The notes under the pieces were generated by a model that was given only the letters and a program-made list of their open reading frames with translations, made no database searches and was not told where the DNA came from. From JANTGF01 sp033791445 (GTDB taxonomy: Bacteria > Bacteroidota > Bacteroidia > Bacteroidales > VadinHA17): a DNA stretch of 35,192 bases. The stretch lies in contig JASJGS010000063.1 in assembly GCA_033791445.1 (NCBI GenBank), positions 1 through 35,192 on the forward strand. Direction: 5' to 3'. Positions 1-8,001 of the stretch are shown here, piece after piece (position 1 is the stretch's first letter; every line of letters begins with the position of its first letter). The position numbers and the translations under genes were made by a program.

Positions 1-1698
1 TGAAGGACTTTCTATCATTATATCTCTGCCAGAATTATTCTTGGGAAAAGCTATATAATCTCTAATTGATTCAGATCCTCCGAAAAGTGCTACCAAACGG
101 TCAAAACCAAAAGCAATACCACCATGTGGCGGTGCACCATATTTAAAAGCATTCATTAAAAATCCAAATTGGTTTTCAGCCTCCTGTTCTGTAAATCCCA
201 GATGTTCAAACATTTGTTTTTGTTTTTCCCTGTCATGAATTCTGATTGACCCACCACCAATTTCTACCCCGTTTATTACGAGGTCATATGCGTTGGCACG
301 AACACTCCCCGGATCTTTTTCAAGTAATTCAACATCCTCCTCTTTTGGTGAAGTAAATGGATGATGCATTGCATGGTATCTTTTGGTGTCGTCGTCCCAT
401 TCTAATAAAGGAAAATCAACAACCCATAGTGGTTTAAATATATTATCATCCTTTATATTCAGTTTCGAGGCCATCTCTAAACGCAAAGCTGATAAGGCTG
501 CAAGGGTGCTCCCCTTTTCACCTGCAAGAACTAGCATCAGGTCGCCTTTTGATGCACCCAGAGCTTCTTGCCAATTTCTTAGAGCATTCTCATCAAAAAA
601 TTTATCAACAGATGATTTGAAGCTGCCATCCTCATTTACTTTGACATATACCATGCCTTTAGCACCAACCTGTGGCTGAGTAACAAAACTGGTAAGCTGA
701 TCTATTTGTTTTCTTGAGAAACTTGAGCAGCCCGGAGCAGAAATACCTCCAACGTAGTCTACCTGGTCGAATACTTTAAAACCCTTACTTTGAACAAGGG
801 AAGTGATCTCGGTAATTTCCATTCCAAATCTTAAATCGGGTTTATCGGTTCCATACCTATTCATTGCCTCATTATAAGGCATTCTTGGAAATAAGAAATC
901 CAGGTCAATACTTTTGATATTGTTAAACAGATATTTAACAAGCCCCTCAAATGTCAATAAAACATCCTCCTGCTCAACAAATGACATTTCACAATCAATT
1001 TGTGTGAACTCAGGTTGACGGTCAGCTCTTAAATCCTCATCTCTGAAACATTTAACAATCTGAAAATATTTATCAAACCCTGATATCATTAATAATTGTT
1101 TAAATGTTTGTGGTGATTGAGGTAAGGCGTAAAACTGACCCTCATTCATCCGTGATGGAACAACAAAATCACGTGCTCCTTCAGGAGTTGATTTAATAAG
1201 ATAAGGAGTTTCAATTTCGATGAATTTCTGTGAATCCAAATAATTTCTCACCTCTTTTGCCATCCGGTGCCTTAGCAATAGATTTGCTTTTAGAGGCTCC
1301 CGCCGTAAATCCAAATATCGATATTTCATCCGAATCTCTTCTCCTCCATCAGTATTGGTTTCAATTGTAAAGGGTGGGAGTTCAGATTTACTTAAAATAA
1401 TAATTTTATTGACAATTATTTCAATTTCACCGGTTGGAATGTTTTTATTCTTATTGCTTCTCTCAGTGACTTTCCCTGATGCCTGAATAACAAATTCCCT
1501 TCCTAACTTCCTTGCTTTTTCGCATAATTCTGAATTTGTATCCATGTTAAAAACCAACTGGGTAAGTCCAAACCTATCTCTCAGGTCTATAAATGTCATA
1601 CCGCCAAGGTCTCTTGACTTCTGTATCCACCCACTTAAGGTAACCTCCTGGTTGACATTTTGAATACTTAACTCTCCACAGTTATGTGTTCTATACAT
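1..1698 (-). CDS. aspS: Aspartyl-tRNA synthetase, C-terminal end cut off by window edge
   Basis: Class II aminoacyl-tRNA synthetase that charges tRNA-Asp in the cytoplasm. The minus-strand reading frame starts at ATG 1698-1696 (MYRTHNCGELS...) and stays open to base 1, giving 566 residues. Bacterial AspRS is usually about 580-600 residues, so only a short C-terminal tail is missing. The order fits the bacterial type: an N-terminal OB-fold anticodon-binding domain (about residues 1-105), motif 2 with FRDEDLRADR followed by QPEFTQ (about 215-235), a GAD-type insertion, and motif 3 GFDRLVALFGG near 530-541, which holds the ATP-binding arginine. A -7 box lies about 25 bases upstream of the start. 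The family call is firm. Whether the enzyme is discriminating or also charges tRNA-Asn was not determined. Confidence 0.97.
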   Translation of the reverse strand, partial: MYRTHNCGELSIQNVNQEVTLSGWIQKSRDLGGMTFIDLRDRFGLTQLVFNMDTNSELCEKARKLGREFVIQASGKVTERSNKNKNIPTGEIEIIVNKIIILSKSELPPFTIETNTDGGEEIRMKYRYLDLRREPLKANLLLRHRMAKEVRNYLDSQKFIEIETPYLIKSTPEGARDFVVPSRMNEGQFYALPQSPQTFKQLLMISGFDKYFQIVKCFRDEDLRADRQPEFTQIDCEMSFVEQEDVLLTFEGLVKYLFNNIKSIDLDFLFPRMPYNEAMNRYGTDKPDLRFGMEITEITSLVQSKGFKVFDQVDYVGGISAPGCSSFSRKQIDQLTSFVTQPQVGAKGMVYVKVNEDGSFKSSVDKFFDENALRNWQEALGASKGDLMLVLAGEKGSTLAALSALRLEMASKLNIKDDNIFKPLWVVDFPLLEWDDDTKRYHAMHHPFTSPKEEDVELLEKDPGSVRANAYDLVINGVEIGGGSIRIHDREKQKQMFEHLGFTEQEAENQFGFLMNAFKYGAPPHGGIAFGFDRLVALFGGSESIRDYIAFPKNNSGRDIMIESPS

Positions 1699-1722
1699 GT
1701 TTTTTGTTTTGATAAGATTTTG

Positions 1723-1730
1723 CAAAAATA
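1723..1730 (-). promoter_or_regulatory. Bacteroidetes -7 promoter box for aspS
   Basis: Read on the minus strand this is TATTTTTG, an exact match to the Bacteroidetes -7 consensus TAnnTTTG. It ends 25 bases before the aspS ATG. No convincing -33 TTTG was found at the usual spacing, so the call rests on the -7 match and position alone. Confidence 0.55.
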
Positions 1731-1794
1731 GAGAAATTCCTTAAAACTCACTATCTTAGTTGCATGTATTAAACCCTGATAAATTCTAACCTTT

Positions 1795-2268
1795 GTGCTT
1801 TTATCCAATCACTTAAATAGTTTTACCAGTCAGCCATACACTGATGAATACTTTATGAAAGAGGCTATTAAAGAGGCTAAAATTGCTTTTGAAAAAGATG
1901 AAGTCCCTGTGGGTTCCGTTGTAGTAATATCTAACAAAATAATTGCCAGGTCACATAATCTGGTTGAGGTACTGAATGATGCTACTGCTCATGCTGAGAT
2001 GCAAGCATTAACCTCTGCTCAAAATTATATTAATGGGAAATATTTACCTGAATGCACTTTGTATGTCACTTTGGAACCTTGTATAATGTGTGCTGGGGCA
2101 CTTTTCTGGACCCAGCTGGGTAGCCTGATTTTTGGAGCTTCAGATCCTAAAAGAGGATTTAGCAGTTCACAATCTAAAATTTTACACCCATCAACAAAAA
2201 TAAGAGGAGGAATACTTGAATCTGAATGTAGTTCCCTGCTTAAGTCTTTCTTCAGTACTAAAAGATAA
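1795..2268 (+). CDS. tadA: tRNA adenosine(34) deaminase TadA
   Basis: Zinc-dependent deaminase that converts adenosine 34 to inosine in tRNA-Arg(ACG). The zinc and catalytic motifs are clear: HAEMQ (zinc His and proton-shuttle Glu) and PCIMCAGA (two zinc Cys), with the TadA-type context VPVGSVV near the N-terminus. The start is uncertain. The conserved block DEYFMKEA has only one in-frame conventional start ahead of it, GTG 1795, because the frame is closed by TAA at 1780-1782. The next ATG, at 1855, would remove DEYF and give 137 residues. I keep GTG 1795 (157 aa), but its first 15 or so residues look non-conserved. A guanine deaminase of the same fold is possible but less likely, given similarity to TadA proteins over the whole length. 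Confidence 0.9.
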   Translation: MLLSNHLNSFTSQPYTDEYFMKEAIKEAKIAFEKDEVPVGSVVVISNKIIARSHNLVEVLNDATAHAEMQALTSAQNYINGKYLPECTLYVTLEPCIMCAGALFWTQLGSLIFGASDPKRGFSSSQSKILHPSTKIRGGILESECSSLLKSFFSTKR

Positions 2269-2340
2269 TTATGCTAATTGCATTCTTTTTCACTTTTACT
2301 AACAGATAATTTAAACGCTTATTCTATAAACTATTTTAGC

Positions 2341-2348
2341 TATATTTG
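2341..2348 (+). promoter_or_regulatory. -7 promoter box upstream of the 2371 gene
   Basis: TATATTTG, an exact TAnnTTTG match, sits 22 bases before the ATG at 2371 in an AT-rich spacer after tadA. No -33 TTTG is visible at 19-21 bases upstream. Confidence 0.55.
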
Positions 2349-2370
2349 AGTACATCGATATCCTTTAAGA

Positions 2371-3054
2371 ATGACTATAAAAACTAAAATTCTCATATTC
2401 GTACTACTATTTTCAAAGTTGATTTCCTATTCGCAAGTTAATGCAAGGATAAATTCTATGACGACAAAATCCTCTCTTTATGTTGATAATCCGTATGAAA
2501 AAGTTGAAGGAAATCCATATGTTGAGGAAGAATTTATGGAAGGTGTAGTTGTATTTAAAGACTCATCTAAAATTTCAGAAGTGTTTTTGCGTTTGAACCA
2601 TAACACCGATCAAATTGAGTTTATGGAAGGAGATGAAATTCGTGGGTTTACAAAACCTGAGGACCTTGCTATTGCAAGCTTTGGAAAAAGAAGTTTCATT
2701 TATAATAAATACCGTAGAGGCAAAAAAATCCAATCAGGTTATTTCGAGGTCCTGGCATCTGGCTATTGCAAATTGTTATTTCGTAGAGAATCAATAATCA
2801 AAAGAGAACAGGTACCTCCATCTGAAATGTCTGGTGGAAACTATAGAGATTATTTCAGAACCACCAAAGAATATTACCTTGTTTTAGGTGCGGAACCTGC
2901 AAAAAAAGTAATAAAATCACAAAAAAATGTTCTTAAAGTGCTGGCAGAAGAGGAATCAAATTTAAAAAAGTATATTGCAGATGAAGGGCTTAAAGTTAAG
3001 AATGAAAAAGATCTGGTTAAACTGATTAATTTTTACAACAATTTAAAGGAATAG
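2371..3054 (+). CDS. Exported protein of unknown function
   Basis: 227-residue protein that I do not recognise. The N-terminus (MTIKTKILIFVLLFSKLI, then SYSQ) looks like a type I signal peptide with cleavage near residue 22, so the product is probably periplasmic or surface-associated. The mature part is mixed alpha/beta and rich in charged residues. The C-terminal 45 residues (about 180-227) are lysine- and glutamate-rich and likely helical. The region around FMEGVVVFKDSSKISEV resembles beta-strand-rich secreted proteins common in Bacteroidetes, but no named domain can be assigned. It has its own -7 box, and the next gene also has one, so it is probably monocistronic. Confidence 0.7.
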   Translation: MTIKTKILIFVLLFSKLISYSQVNARINSMTTKSSLYVDNPYEKVEGNPYVEEEFMEGVVVFKDSSKISEVFLRLNHNTDQIEFMEGDEIRGFTKPEDLAIASFGKRSFIYNKYRRGKKIQSGYFEVLASGYCKLLFRRESIIKREQVPPSEMSGGNYRDYFRTTKEYYLVLGAEPAKKVIKSQKNVLKVLAEEESNLKKYIADEGLKVKNEKDLVKLINFYNNLKE

Positions 3055-3076
3055 AAAAATTTAGAATTATATAATT

Positions 3077-3084
3077 TAGGTTTG
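3077..3084 (+). promoter_or_regulatory. -7 promoter box upstream of the 3104 gene
   Basis: TAGGTTTG, an exact TAnnTTTG match, 19 bases before the ATG at 3104. This suggests the small membrane protein is transcribed separately from the exported protein before it. Confidence 0.5.
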
Positions 3085-3103
3085 AAATATTAATTTTATA
3101 ACT

Positions 3104-3583
3104 ATGGTAATTGAAAACATTAATGCTTCCTATGGACAATGGTTTCGGAGTCTGGCGTCCACAATTATTTTGGGTATTCTGATTTTGTTATTATTTACTA
3201 TTCCATCTTTTAATAATCCACCATGGGGTTTAAGTAAGATTCAAACTGTAATAATTTTATTGATTATCTATCTGGTTTATATCCTCATTCCAATTATTCT
3301 TAATTATCAATTCGTTTACATCTCGGATGAAGATGAGAAATTCACCATTAGATATTATAATATTTCTTTTATTCCTGGAAAGAAAAAAGCTATTGTATTT
3401 GACTTAGACGAGTTTGATCATTTTGAAGTGACTAAATCTGTTTTCAATCTTAGGGAAAACATGGTTATTTACAGGAAAATGAAAAAAGGAGTTGTCAAAT
3501 ACCCTCCAATTTCATTAATGGGATTTAAACCTGCCAAGCGAAAAAAGGCAATACAAATGCTTACTAAGATCAACAAAAAGTAA
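3104..3583 (+). CDS. Small two-span membrane protein, unknown function
   Basis: 159 residues, not recognised. Two hydrophobic segments are visible, about residues 17-36 and 47-69, separated by a short proline- and tryptophan-containing loop (NNPPWG). After them comes a soluble C-terminal domain of about 90 residues with alternating charged and hydrophobic residues and a very basic end (KPAKRKK... INKK). The layout, two transmembrane helices then a small beta-rich domain, resembles PH-like membrane proteins of the DUF304 type, but this is only a shape argument. The ATG at 3104 is the first in frame and follows a -7 box at a suitable distance. Confidence 0.65.
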   Translation: MVIENINASYGQWFRSLASTIILGILILLLFTIPSFNNPPWGLSKIQTVIILLIIYLVYILIPIILNYQFVYISDEDEKFTIRYYNISFIPGKKKAIVFDLDEFDHFEVTKSVFNLRENMVIYRKMKKGVVKYPPISLMGFKPAKRKKAIQMLTKINKK

Positions 3584-3717
3584 TTACTCTGATAAAATAT
3601 GTTTTTTATAACATACATATACATGAGCAAAATCATTAATTATTCTTATTTACCATCTCACATTTGTAACCAAATTTTTTCACAAACATTTCTATTGTCA
3701 AATTAATATAAGAAGCC

Positions 3718-5055
3718 ATGAATGTTAATAATTTCATGAATAGTCTGGAGAGAAAACATCCAGGAGAACAGGAGTATTTACAAGCTGTTAGAGAAGTTCT
3801 TGAGTCGATTGAAGATGTTTACAACGACAATCCCCAATTTGAGTCTGCAGGTATACTTGAAAGACTTGTTGAACCCGATAGAATTTTAACTTTTAAAGTT
3901 CCATGGTTGGACGATGAGGGAAGAACTCACGTAAATCTTGGTTACAGGGTACAATTCAATAATGCAATAGGACCCTACAAAGGGGGATTGAGGTTTCACC
4001 CCAGTGTAACATTGAGTATCCTTAAATTTCTTGGATTTGAGCAAATATTTAAGAATAGTCTTACAACTCTTCCAATGGGAGGAGGCAAAGGAGGAAGCGA
4101 TTTCGATCCAAAAGGAAAATCAAATTCTGAGATTATGCGATTTAGCCAATCATTTATGCTCGAACTCTGGAGAATTATTGGTCCTGAAACCGACGTACCA
4201 GCCGGTGATATCGGGGTTGGTGGACGTGAAATTGGCTATTTGTATGGAATGTATAAAAAACTGGCTCATGAACATTCCGGAGTACTAACCGGAAAAGGAA
4301 GAGATTGGGGTGGGAGCTTAATTAGGCCAGAGGCTACCGGTTTTGGGAACGTTTATTTTGCAAAAGAAATGCTTGAAGCAAATGGCAAAAGCATTAAGGA
4401 TAAACTAGTAGCTGTATCAGGTTTTGGAAATGTTGCCTGGGGAGCTGTTATTAAAATAAATGAGTTAGGTGGCAAAGTGGTTACACTTTCCGGACCCGAT
4501 GGCTATATATATGATCCTGCTGGAGTTTCAGGTGATAAGGTCGAATATATGCTAGAACTTAGAGCCAGCAATGAAGATATAGTAAAACCCTATGCAGAAC
4601 GTTTCCCTGGAGCAGAATTTCATGCTGGCAAAAGACCATGGGAAGTAAAAGTGGATATTGCTCTCCCCTGCGCTACCCAAAATGAACTGGATGGCAATGA
4701 TGCACAAACACTTATTGACAATGGTTGTTTCTGTATAAGCGAGGGTGCAAATATGCCATCAACACCTGAGGCAATTGAAATATTCCATAAAAATAAAATA
4801 TTGTTTGCCCCTGGTAAAGCTGCTAATGCAGGAGGTGTTTCTACCTCTGGATTGGAGATGTCACAAAACTCTCTTAAACTTAATTGGACACGAAAAGAAG
4901 TAGACGACAGATTGCACCAAATTATGAAAGAAATTCATGAATCATGTGTTAAATACGGAAAATCAGATGATGGTTATGTTGATTATGTAAAAGGAGCCAA
5001 TGTTGCAGGTTTTCTAAAAGTTGCGAATGCAATGCTTGATCAGGGAGTAATTTAG
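3718..5055 (+). CDS. gdhA: Glutamate dehydrogenase, copy 1 (NAD-type coenzyme motif)
   Basis: Hexameric-type glutamate dehydrogenase (445 aa) that interconverts glutamate with 2-oxoglutarate plus ammonium. Substrate and catalytic residues are intact: K88 in PYKGG, K112 in IFKNSLTT, K124 in GGGKGG and D164 in PAGDIGVGG. The dinucleotide fold begins at SGFGNVA (F236) and the second strand ends in SGPDG (P260, D261). These match Phe238, Pro262 and Asp263 of the NAD-dependent Clostridium symbiosum enzyme, as I remember its sequence, so NAD(H) preference is inferred. A full-length paralogue lies at 6575 and dprA stands between them. The gene ends at its own terminator (5112-5136). No clear promoter box was seen in the 134-base upstream gap. 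Confidence 0.95.
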   Translation: MNVNNFMNSLERKHPGEQEYLQAVREVLESIEDVYNDNPQFESAGILERLVEPDRILTFKVPWLDDEGRTHVNLGYRVQFNNAIGPYKGGLRFHPSVTLSILKFLGFEQIFKNSLTTLPMGGGKGGSDFDPKGKSNSEIMRFSQSFMLELWRIIGPETDVPAGDIGVGGREIGYLYGMYKKLAHEHSGVLTGKGRDWGGSLIRPEATGFGNVYFAKEMLEANGKSIKDKLVAVSGFGNVAWGAVIKINELGGKVVTLSGPDGYIYDPAGVSGDKVEYMLELRASNEDIVKPYAERFPGAEFHAGKRPWEVKVDIALPCATQNELDGNDAQTLIDNGCFCISEGANMPSTPEAIEIFHKNKILFAPGKAANAGGVSTSGLEMSQNSLKLNWTRKEVDDRLHQIMKEIHESCVKYGKSDDGYVDYVKGANVAGFLKVANAMLDQGVI

Positions 5056-5111
5056 TAAAGCAATCTCTTTCAATACTGTATACCTTAATTCAAATAACAA
5101 TTTTATAAAAG

Positions 5112-5136
5112 GGAGCCATCTTTGGCTTCTTTTTTT
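5112..5136 (+). terminator. Intrinsic terminator of the first gdh gene
   Basis: Stem ggagcca (5112-5118) pairs with tggcttc (5123-5129) over a 4-base loop, with one G-U pair, followed by seven T. It lies 57 bases after the gdh stop codon. Confidence 0.8.
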
Positions 5137-5179
5137 GTTAGGATGATATAATTTTAAAAACAACCTTATAAAAGTTTTA

Positions 5180-5187
5180 TATTTTTG
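5180..5187 (+). promoter_or_regulatory. -7 promoter box directly upstream of dprA
   Basis: TATTTTTG, an exact TAnnTTTG match. It ends only six bases before the GTG start of dprA, so transcription would be expected to begin at or next to the start codon. That would make the message leaderless or nearly so. Confidence 0.45.
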
Positions 5188-5193
5188 TGACTT

Positions 5194-6306
5194 GTGAATA
5201 ATCAGGAGTTAACATATAAAATCGGCATAAGCTTGATCCCTGGCATTGGTCCGGTCACTGCTAAGAAACTAATCGCTTATTCTGGTAGTATCGAAGGTGT
5301 ATTTAAGCAATCACGAAAAAGCCTCCTAAAAGTTCCCGGAATTGGCGAACAGCTTTCAAAGAATATCTTGGATAAATCCATTTTGGATAAGGCTGAAAAG
5401 GAACAGGAGTTTATGAAGGAATTTAAAATAAAAAGCTTTTTCTATCTCGATAAGGATTATCCTGAAAGATTAAAACATTGTGAAGATGCTCCTGTAATGA
5501 TCTTTCAGAAAGGGAAAGGAGATTTAAACAGTTCAAAAGCAATAAGCATAGTTGGGACCAGGAATGCTACCCAAACAGGGAAAGAAATATGTAATAAGTT
5601 TGTTGAAGATTTAAGTAAAAAGCATCCTGAAGCAATTATAATAAGTGGATTGGCATACGGGATAGATATTACAGCTCATAAAGCAGCTTTACAAAATGGA
5701 TTGAAAACGGCTGCTGTTTTGGGGCATGGTCTTAAAACTCTTTACCCATCCGCCCATAGGTCTGTTGCCAAAAAAATAATCGAACAAGGAGCTTTAGTTA
5801 CCGATTTTCTGAGTCAGGAACTACCTGAAAGAAACAACTTTGTCAAACGAAATCGAATCATAGCAGGACTCTCCGATGCAACTATTGTTGTTGAATCAGG
5901 CCTTAAGGGAGGTGCGCTGATAACTGCTGATATAGCAAACTCATACAACAGAGACGTATTTGCATTTCCTGGAAGAATTCATGATCCATATTCCAAAGGA
6001 TGCAACAGGTTGATTATATCACATAAAGCCGCATTAATTGAAAGTGTTGAGGACCTGGAATATATAATGGGATGGGAAGCTAAGAAACAAAAATCAACAG
6101 GAGTTCAAAAGGAACTTTTCATTGATCTGGAAGAAAAGGAAAAGGAAATAGTAGAGTTGTTAAGCCTGCATAAAGACCTAACCCTGGATCATATATCATT
6201 AAAGTTAAATCGTCCTGTTAGTCAGGTATCATCACATCTTTTAAGCCTTGAATTCAAAGGACTGGTAAAAAGTTTGCCAGGTAAATTGTACAAACTCTTC
6301 TCTTAA
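5194..6306 (+). CDS. dprA: DNA processing protein DprA (Smf)
   Basis: Single-stranded-DNA-binding, RecA-loading protein of natural transformation, 370 aa, cytoplasmic. Three parts are visible. Two helix-hairpin-helix motifs (IPGIGPVTAKKL, residues 15-26, and VPGIGEQLSKNI, 47-58) come first. The Rossmann-like DprA core follows (about 115-285), with SIVGTRNATQTGKE, SGLAYGIDITAHKAAL, VKRNRIIAGLS and GGALITADIA. A C-terminal winged-helix domain spans about 310-370. The GTG start is chosen because the conserved N-terminus begins right there; no ATG lies close by. No other competence gene is in view, so DprA may serve transformation or a general DNA-protection role. It stands between two gdh paralogues on the same strand but has its own promoter box. 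Confidence 0.95.
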   Translation: MNNQELTYKIGISLIPGIGPVTAKKLIAYSGSIEGVFKQSRKSLLKVPGIGEQLSKNILDKSILDKAEKEQEFMKEFKIKSFFYLDKDYPERLKHCEDAPVMIFQKGKGDLNSSKAISIVGTRNATQTGKEICNKFVEDLSKKHPEAIIISGLAYGIDITAHKAALQNGLKTAAVLGHGLKTLYPSAHRSVAKKIIEQGALVTDFLSQELPERNNFVKRNRIIAGLSDATIVVESGLKGGALITADIANSYNRDVFAFPGRIHDPYSKGCNRLIISHKAALIESVEDLEYIMGWEAKKQKSTGVQKELFIDLEEKEKEIVELLSLHKDLTLDHISLKLNRPVSQVSSHLLSLEFKGLVKSLPGKLYKLFS

Positions 6307-6499
6307 ATAAGATTACTTTTGTTGACCTCTGTTGGCTGATAATTCACTAAATTTCAGGAATTATTTGGTATACTTTTGATTTTTATGTTGTTAAACAGGT
6401 TTTAACATTACATTTCCGGAGCGTTCAGGTTTACCATTATTTCTCTATATATCTGCATATTACATTCTAATTAATAAAAATCAAAGAGGATTTATATCA

Positions 6500-6530
6500 T
6501 TTGGATATTGTAAAAAAAAAATTATGTTTG
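6500..6530 (+). promoter_or_regulatory. Full Bacteroidetes promoter of the second gdh gene
   Basis: The -33 element TTTG (6500-6503) and the -7 element TATGTTTG (6523-6530) are separated by exactly 19 bases, the classic TTTG-N19-TAnnTTTG arrangement. The ATG follows 44 bases later at 6575, so a 5' leader of about 38 bases is expected. This is the best promoter match in the window. Confidence 0.75.
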
Positions 6531-6574
6531 CTTCAAATCATTCAACCACTTTTATTAATCAAAAATTGTAAAAT

Positions 6575-7915
6575 ATGGATCCTAGAGTAAACAAATTTAT
6601 GGCCGAAGTTAAAGCCAAAAATCCCGGGGAAAGTGAACTTCACCAGGCTGTAATGGAAGTTGCTGAGTCACTGATTCCATTTATTGAGGAGAATCCCAAA
6701 TATAAACATGCTAAGGTTCTGGAAAGAATGACAGAACCAGAAAGAGTTATTCTTTTCAGAGTTCCCTGGGTTGACGATAAAGGAGAGGTTCAGATAAACA
6801 AAGGCTATAGGATTGAAATGAGCAGTGCAATTGGCCCCTATAAAGGTGGCCTACGTTTTCACCCTACAGTCAATTTAGGAATCTTGAAATTTCTTGCATA
6901 TGAGCAAGTATTTAAGAATAGCCTGACCACTCTTCCTATGGGTGGAGGTAAAGGTGGATCAGATTTTGATCCCAAGGGAAAGTCAGATAATGAAGTAATG
7001 AAGTTTTGCCAGAGTTTCATGACTGAACTAAGTCGACACATCGGTCCTAATACAGATGTTCCTGCAGGTGATATTGGAGTTGGTGGACGTGAGATTGGAT
7101 TTCTTTATGGACAATACAAACGTCTGAGGAATGAATTTACAGGTGTTCTTACCGGAAAAGGCATTGAGTGGGGCGGAAGTTTAATACGCCCCGAAGCCAC
7201 TGGATACGGAACAGTATATTTTGCTGAAGAAATGCTAAAAGCCAAGGGCGATTCTCTTAAAGGGAAAGTAGTAACTATATCAGGTTCCGGCAATGTGGCT
7301 CAATATGCAACAGAAAAAGTAAATGACCTTGGCGGAAAAGTTGTTACTCTTTCTGATTCATCAGGATTCATTTATGATCCAAATGGTATCAATACAGAAA
7401 AATTAGCCTTTATTATGGAGCTTAAAAATGTTAAGCGTGGTCGTATTAAGGAGTATGCTGATAAGTTTGGTGTAGAATACTATGAAGGTAAAAGACCATG
7501 GATAATTAAGTGTGATGTAGCTCTTCCATGTGCTACCCAAAATGAAGTAAACAAGGAAGAAGCAGAAACTCTAATGAAAAATGGTTGTTTTGTAGTAGCT
7601 GAAGGAGCAAATATGCCATCAGAGCCGGAAGCTATTGAAGTTTACCAAAAAAATAAAATACTTTATGGTCTAGGTAAAGCTGCAAATGCAGGTGGAGTAG
7701 CTGTTTCAGGTCTTGAAATGAGTCAAAATTCACTTAGGTTAAGCTGGACTCGGAAAGAAGTAGATGAAAAATTATTCACCATTATGAAAGATATTCATGA
7801 AACTTGTGTAAAATTTGGCAAGGAAGACAATGGATATATTGACTATGTAAAGGGTGCAAATATTGGTGGTTTTGTAAAAGTTGCAGACTCCATGCTTGCT
7901 CAGGGAATTGTTTAG
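6575..7915 (+). CDS. gdhA: Glutamate dehydrogenase, copy 2 (NADP-type coenzyme motif)
   Basis: Second hexameric-type glutamate dehydrogenase, 446 aa, homologous to the 3718 gene from end to end. Catalytic residues are intact: K90 (PYKGG), K114 (VFKNSLTT), K126 (GGGKGG) and D166 (PAGDIGVGG). The coenzyme site differs from copy 1. The glycine-rich turn is SGSGNVAQYA with S238, and the acidic-loop position reads SDSSG (D261, S262, S263). That is the pattern of the NADP-dependent E. coli GdhA as I recall it, so this copy is inferred to be the biosynthetic, ammonium-assimilating enzyme. It has its own promoter and terminator, so the two genes can be regulated apart. Confidence 0.95.
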   Translation: MDPRVNKFMAEVKAKNPGESELHQAVMEVAESLIPFIEENPKYKHAKVLERMTEPERVILFRVPWVDDKGEVQINKGYRIEMSSAIGPYKGGLRFHPTVNLGILKFLAYEQVFKNSLTTLPMGGGKGGSDFDPKGKSDNEVMKFCQSFMTELSRHIGPNTDVPAGDIGVGGREIGFLYGQYKRLRNEFTGVLTGKGIEWGGSLIRPEATGYGTVYFAEEMLKAKGDSLKGKVVTISGSGNVAQYATEKVNDLGGKVVTLSDSSGFIYDPNGINTEKLAFIMELKNVKRGRIKEYADKFGVEYYEGKRPWIIKCDVALPCATQNEVNKEEAETLMKNGCFVVAEGANMPSEPEAIEVYQKNKILYGLGKAANAGGVAVSGLEMSQNSLRLSWTRKEVDEKLFTIMKDIHETCVKFGKEDNGYIDYVKGANIGGFVKVADSMLAQGIV

Positions 7916-7941
7916 AATAAAAGCTTATCAACTGAATTTTA

Positions 7942-7968
7942 GGGGCATATTCCATATGCCCCTTTTTT
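7942..7968 (+). terminator. Intrinsic terminator of the second gdh gene
   Basis: Perfect 9-bp stem ggggcatat (7942-7950) and atatgcccc (7954-7962) over a 3-base loop, followed by six T. It lies 26 bases after the gdh stop codon. Confidence 0.9.
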
Positions 7969-8001
7969 ATTATTTTTACCTGCCATTTCTTAATCATTAT
8001 T

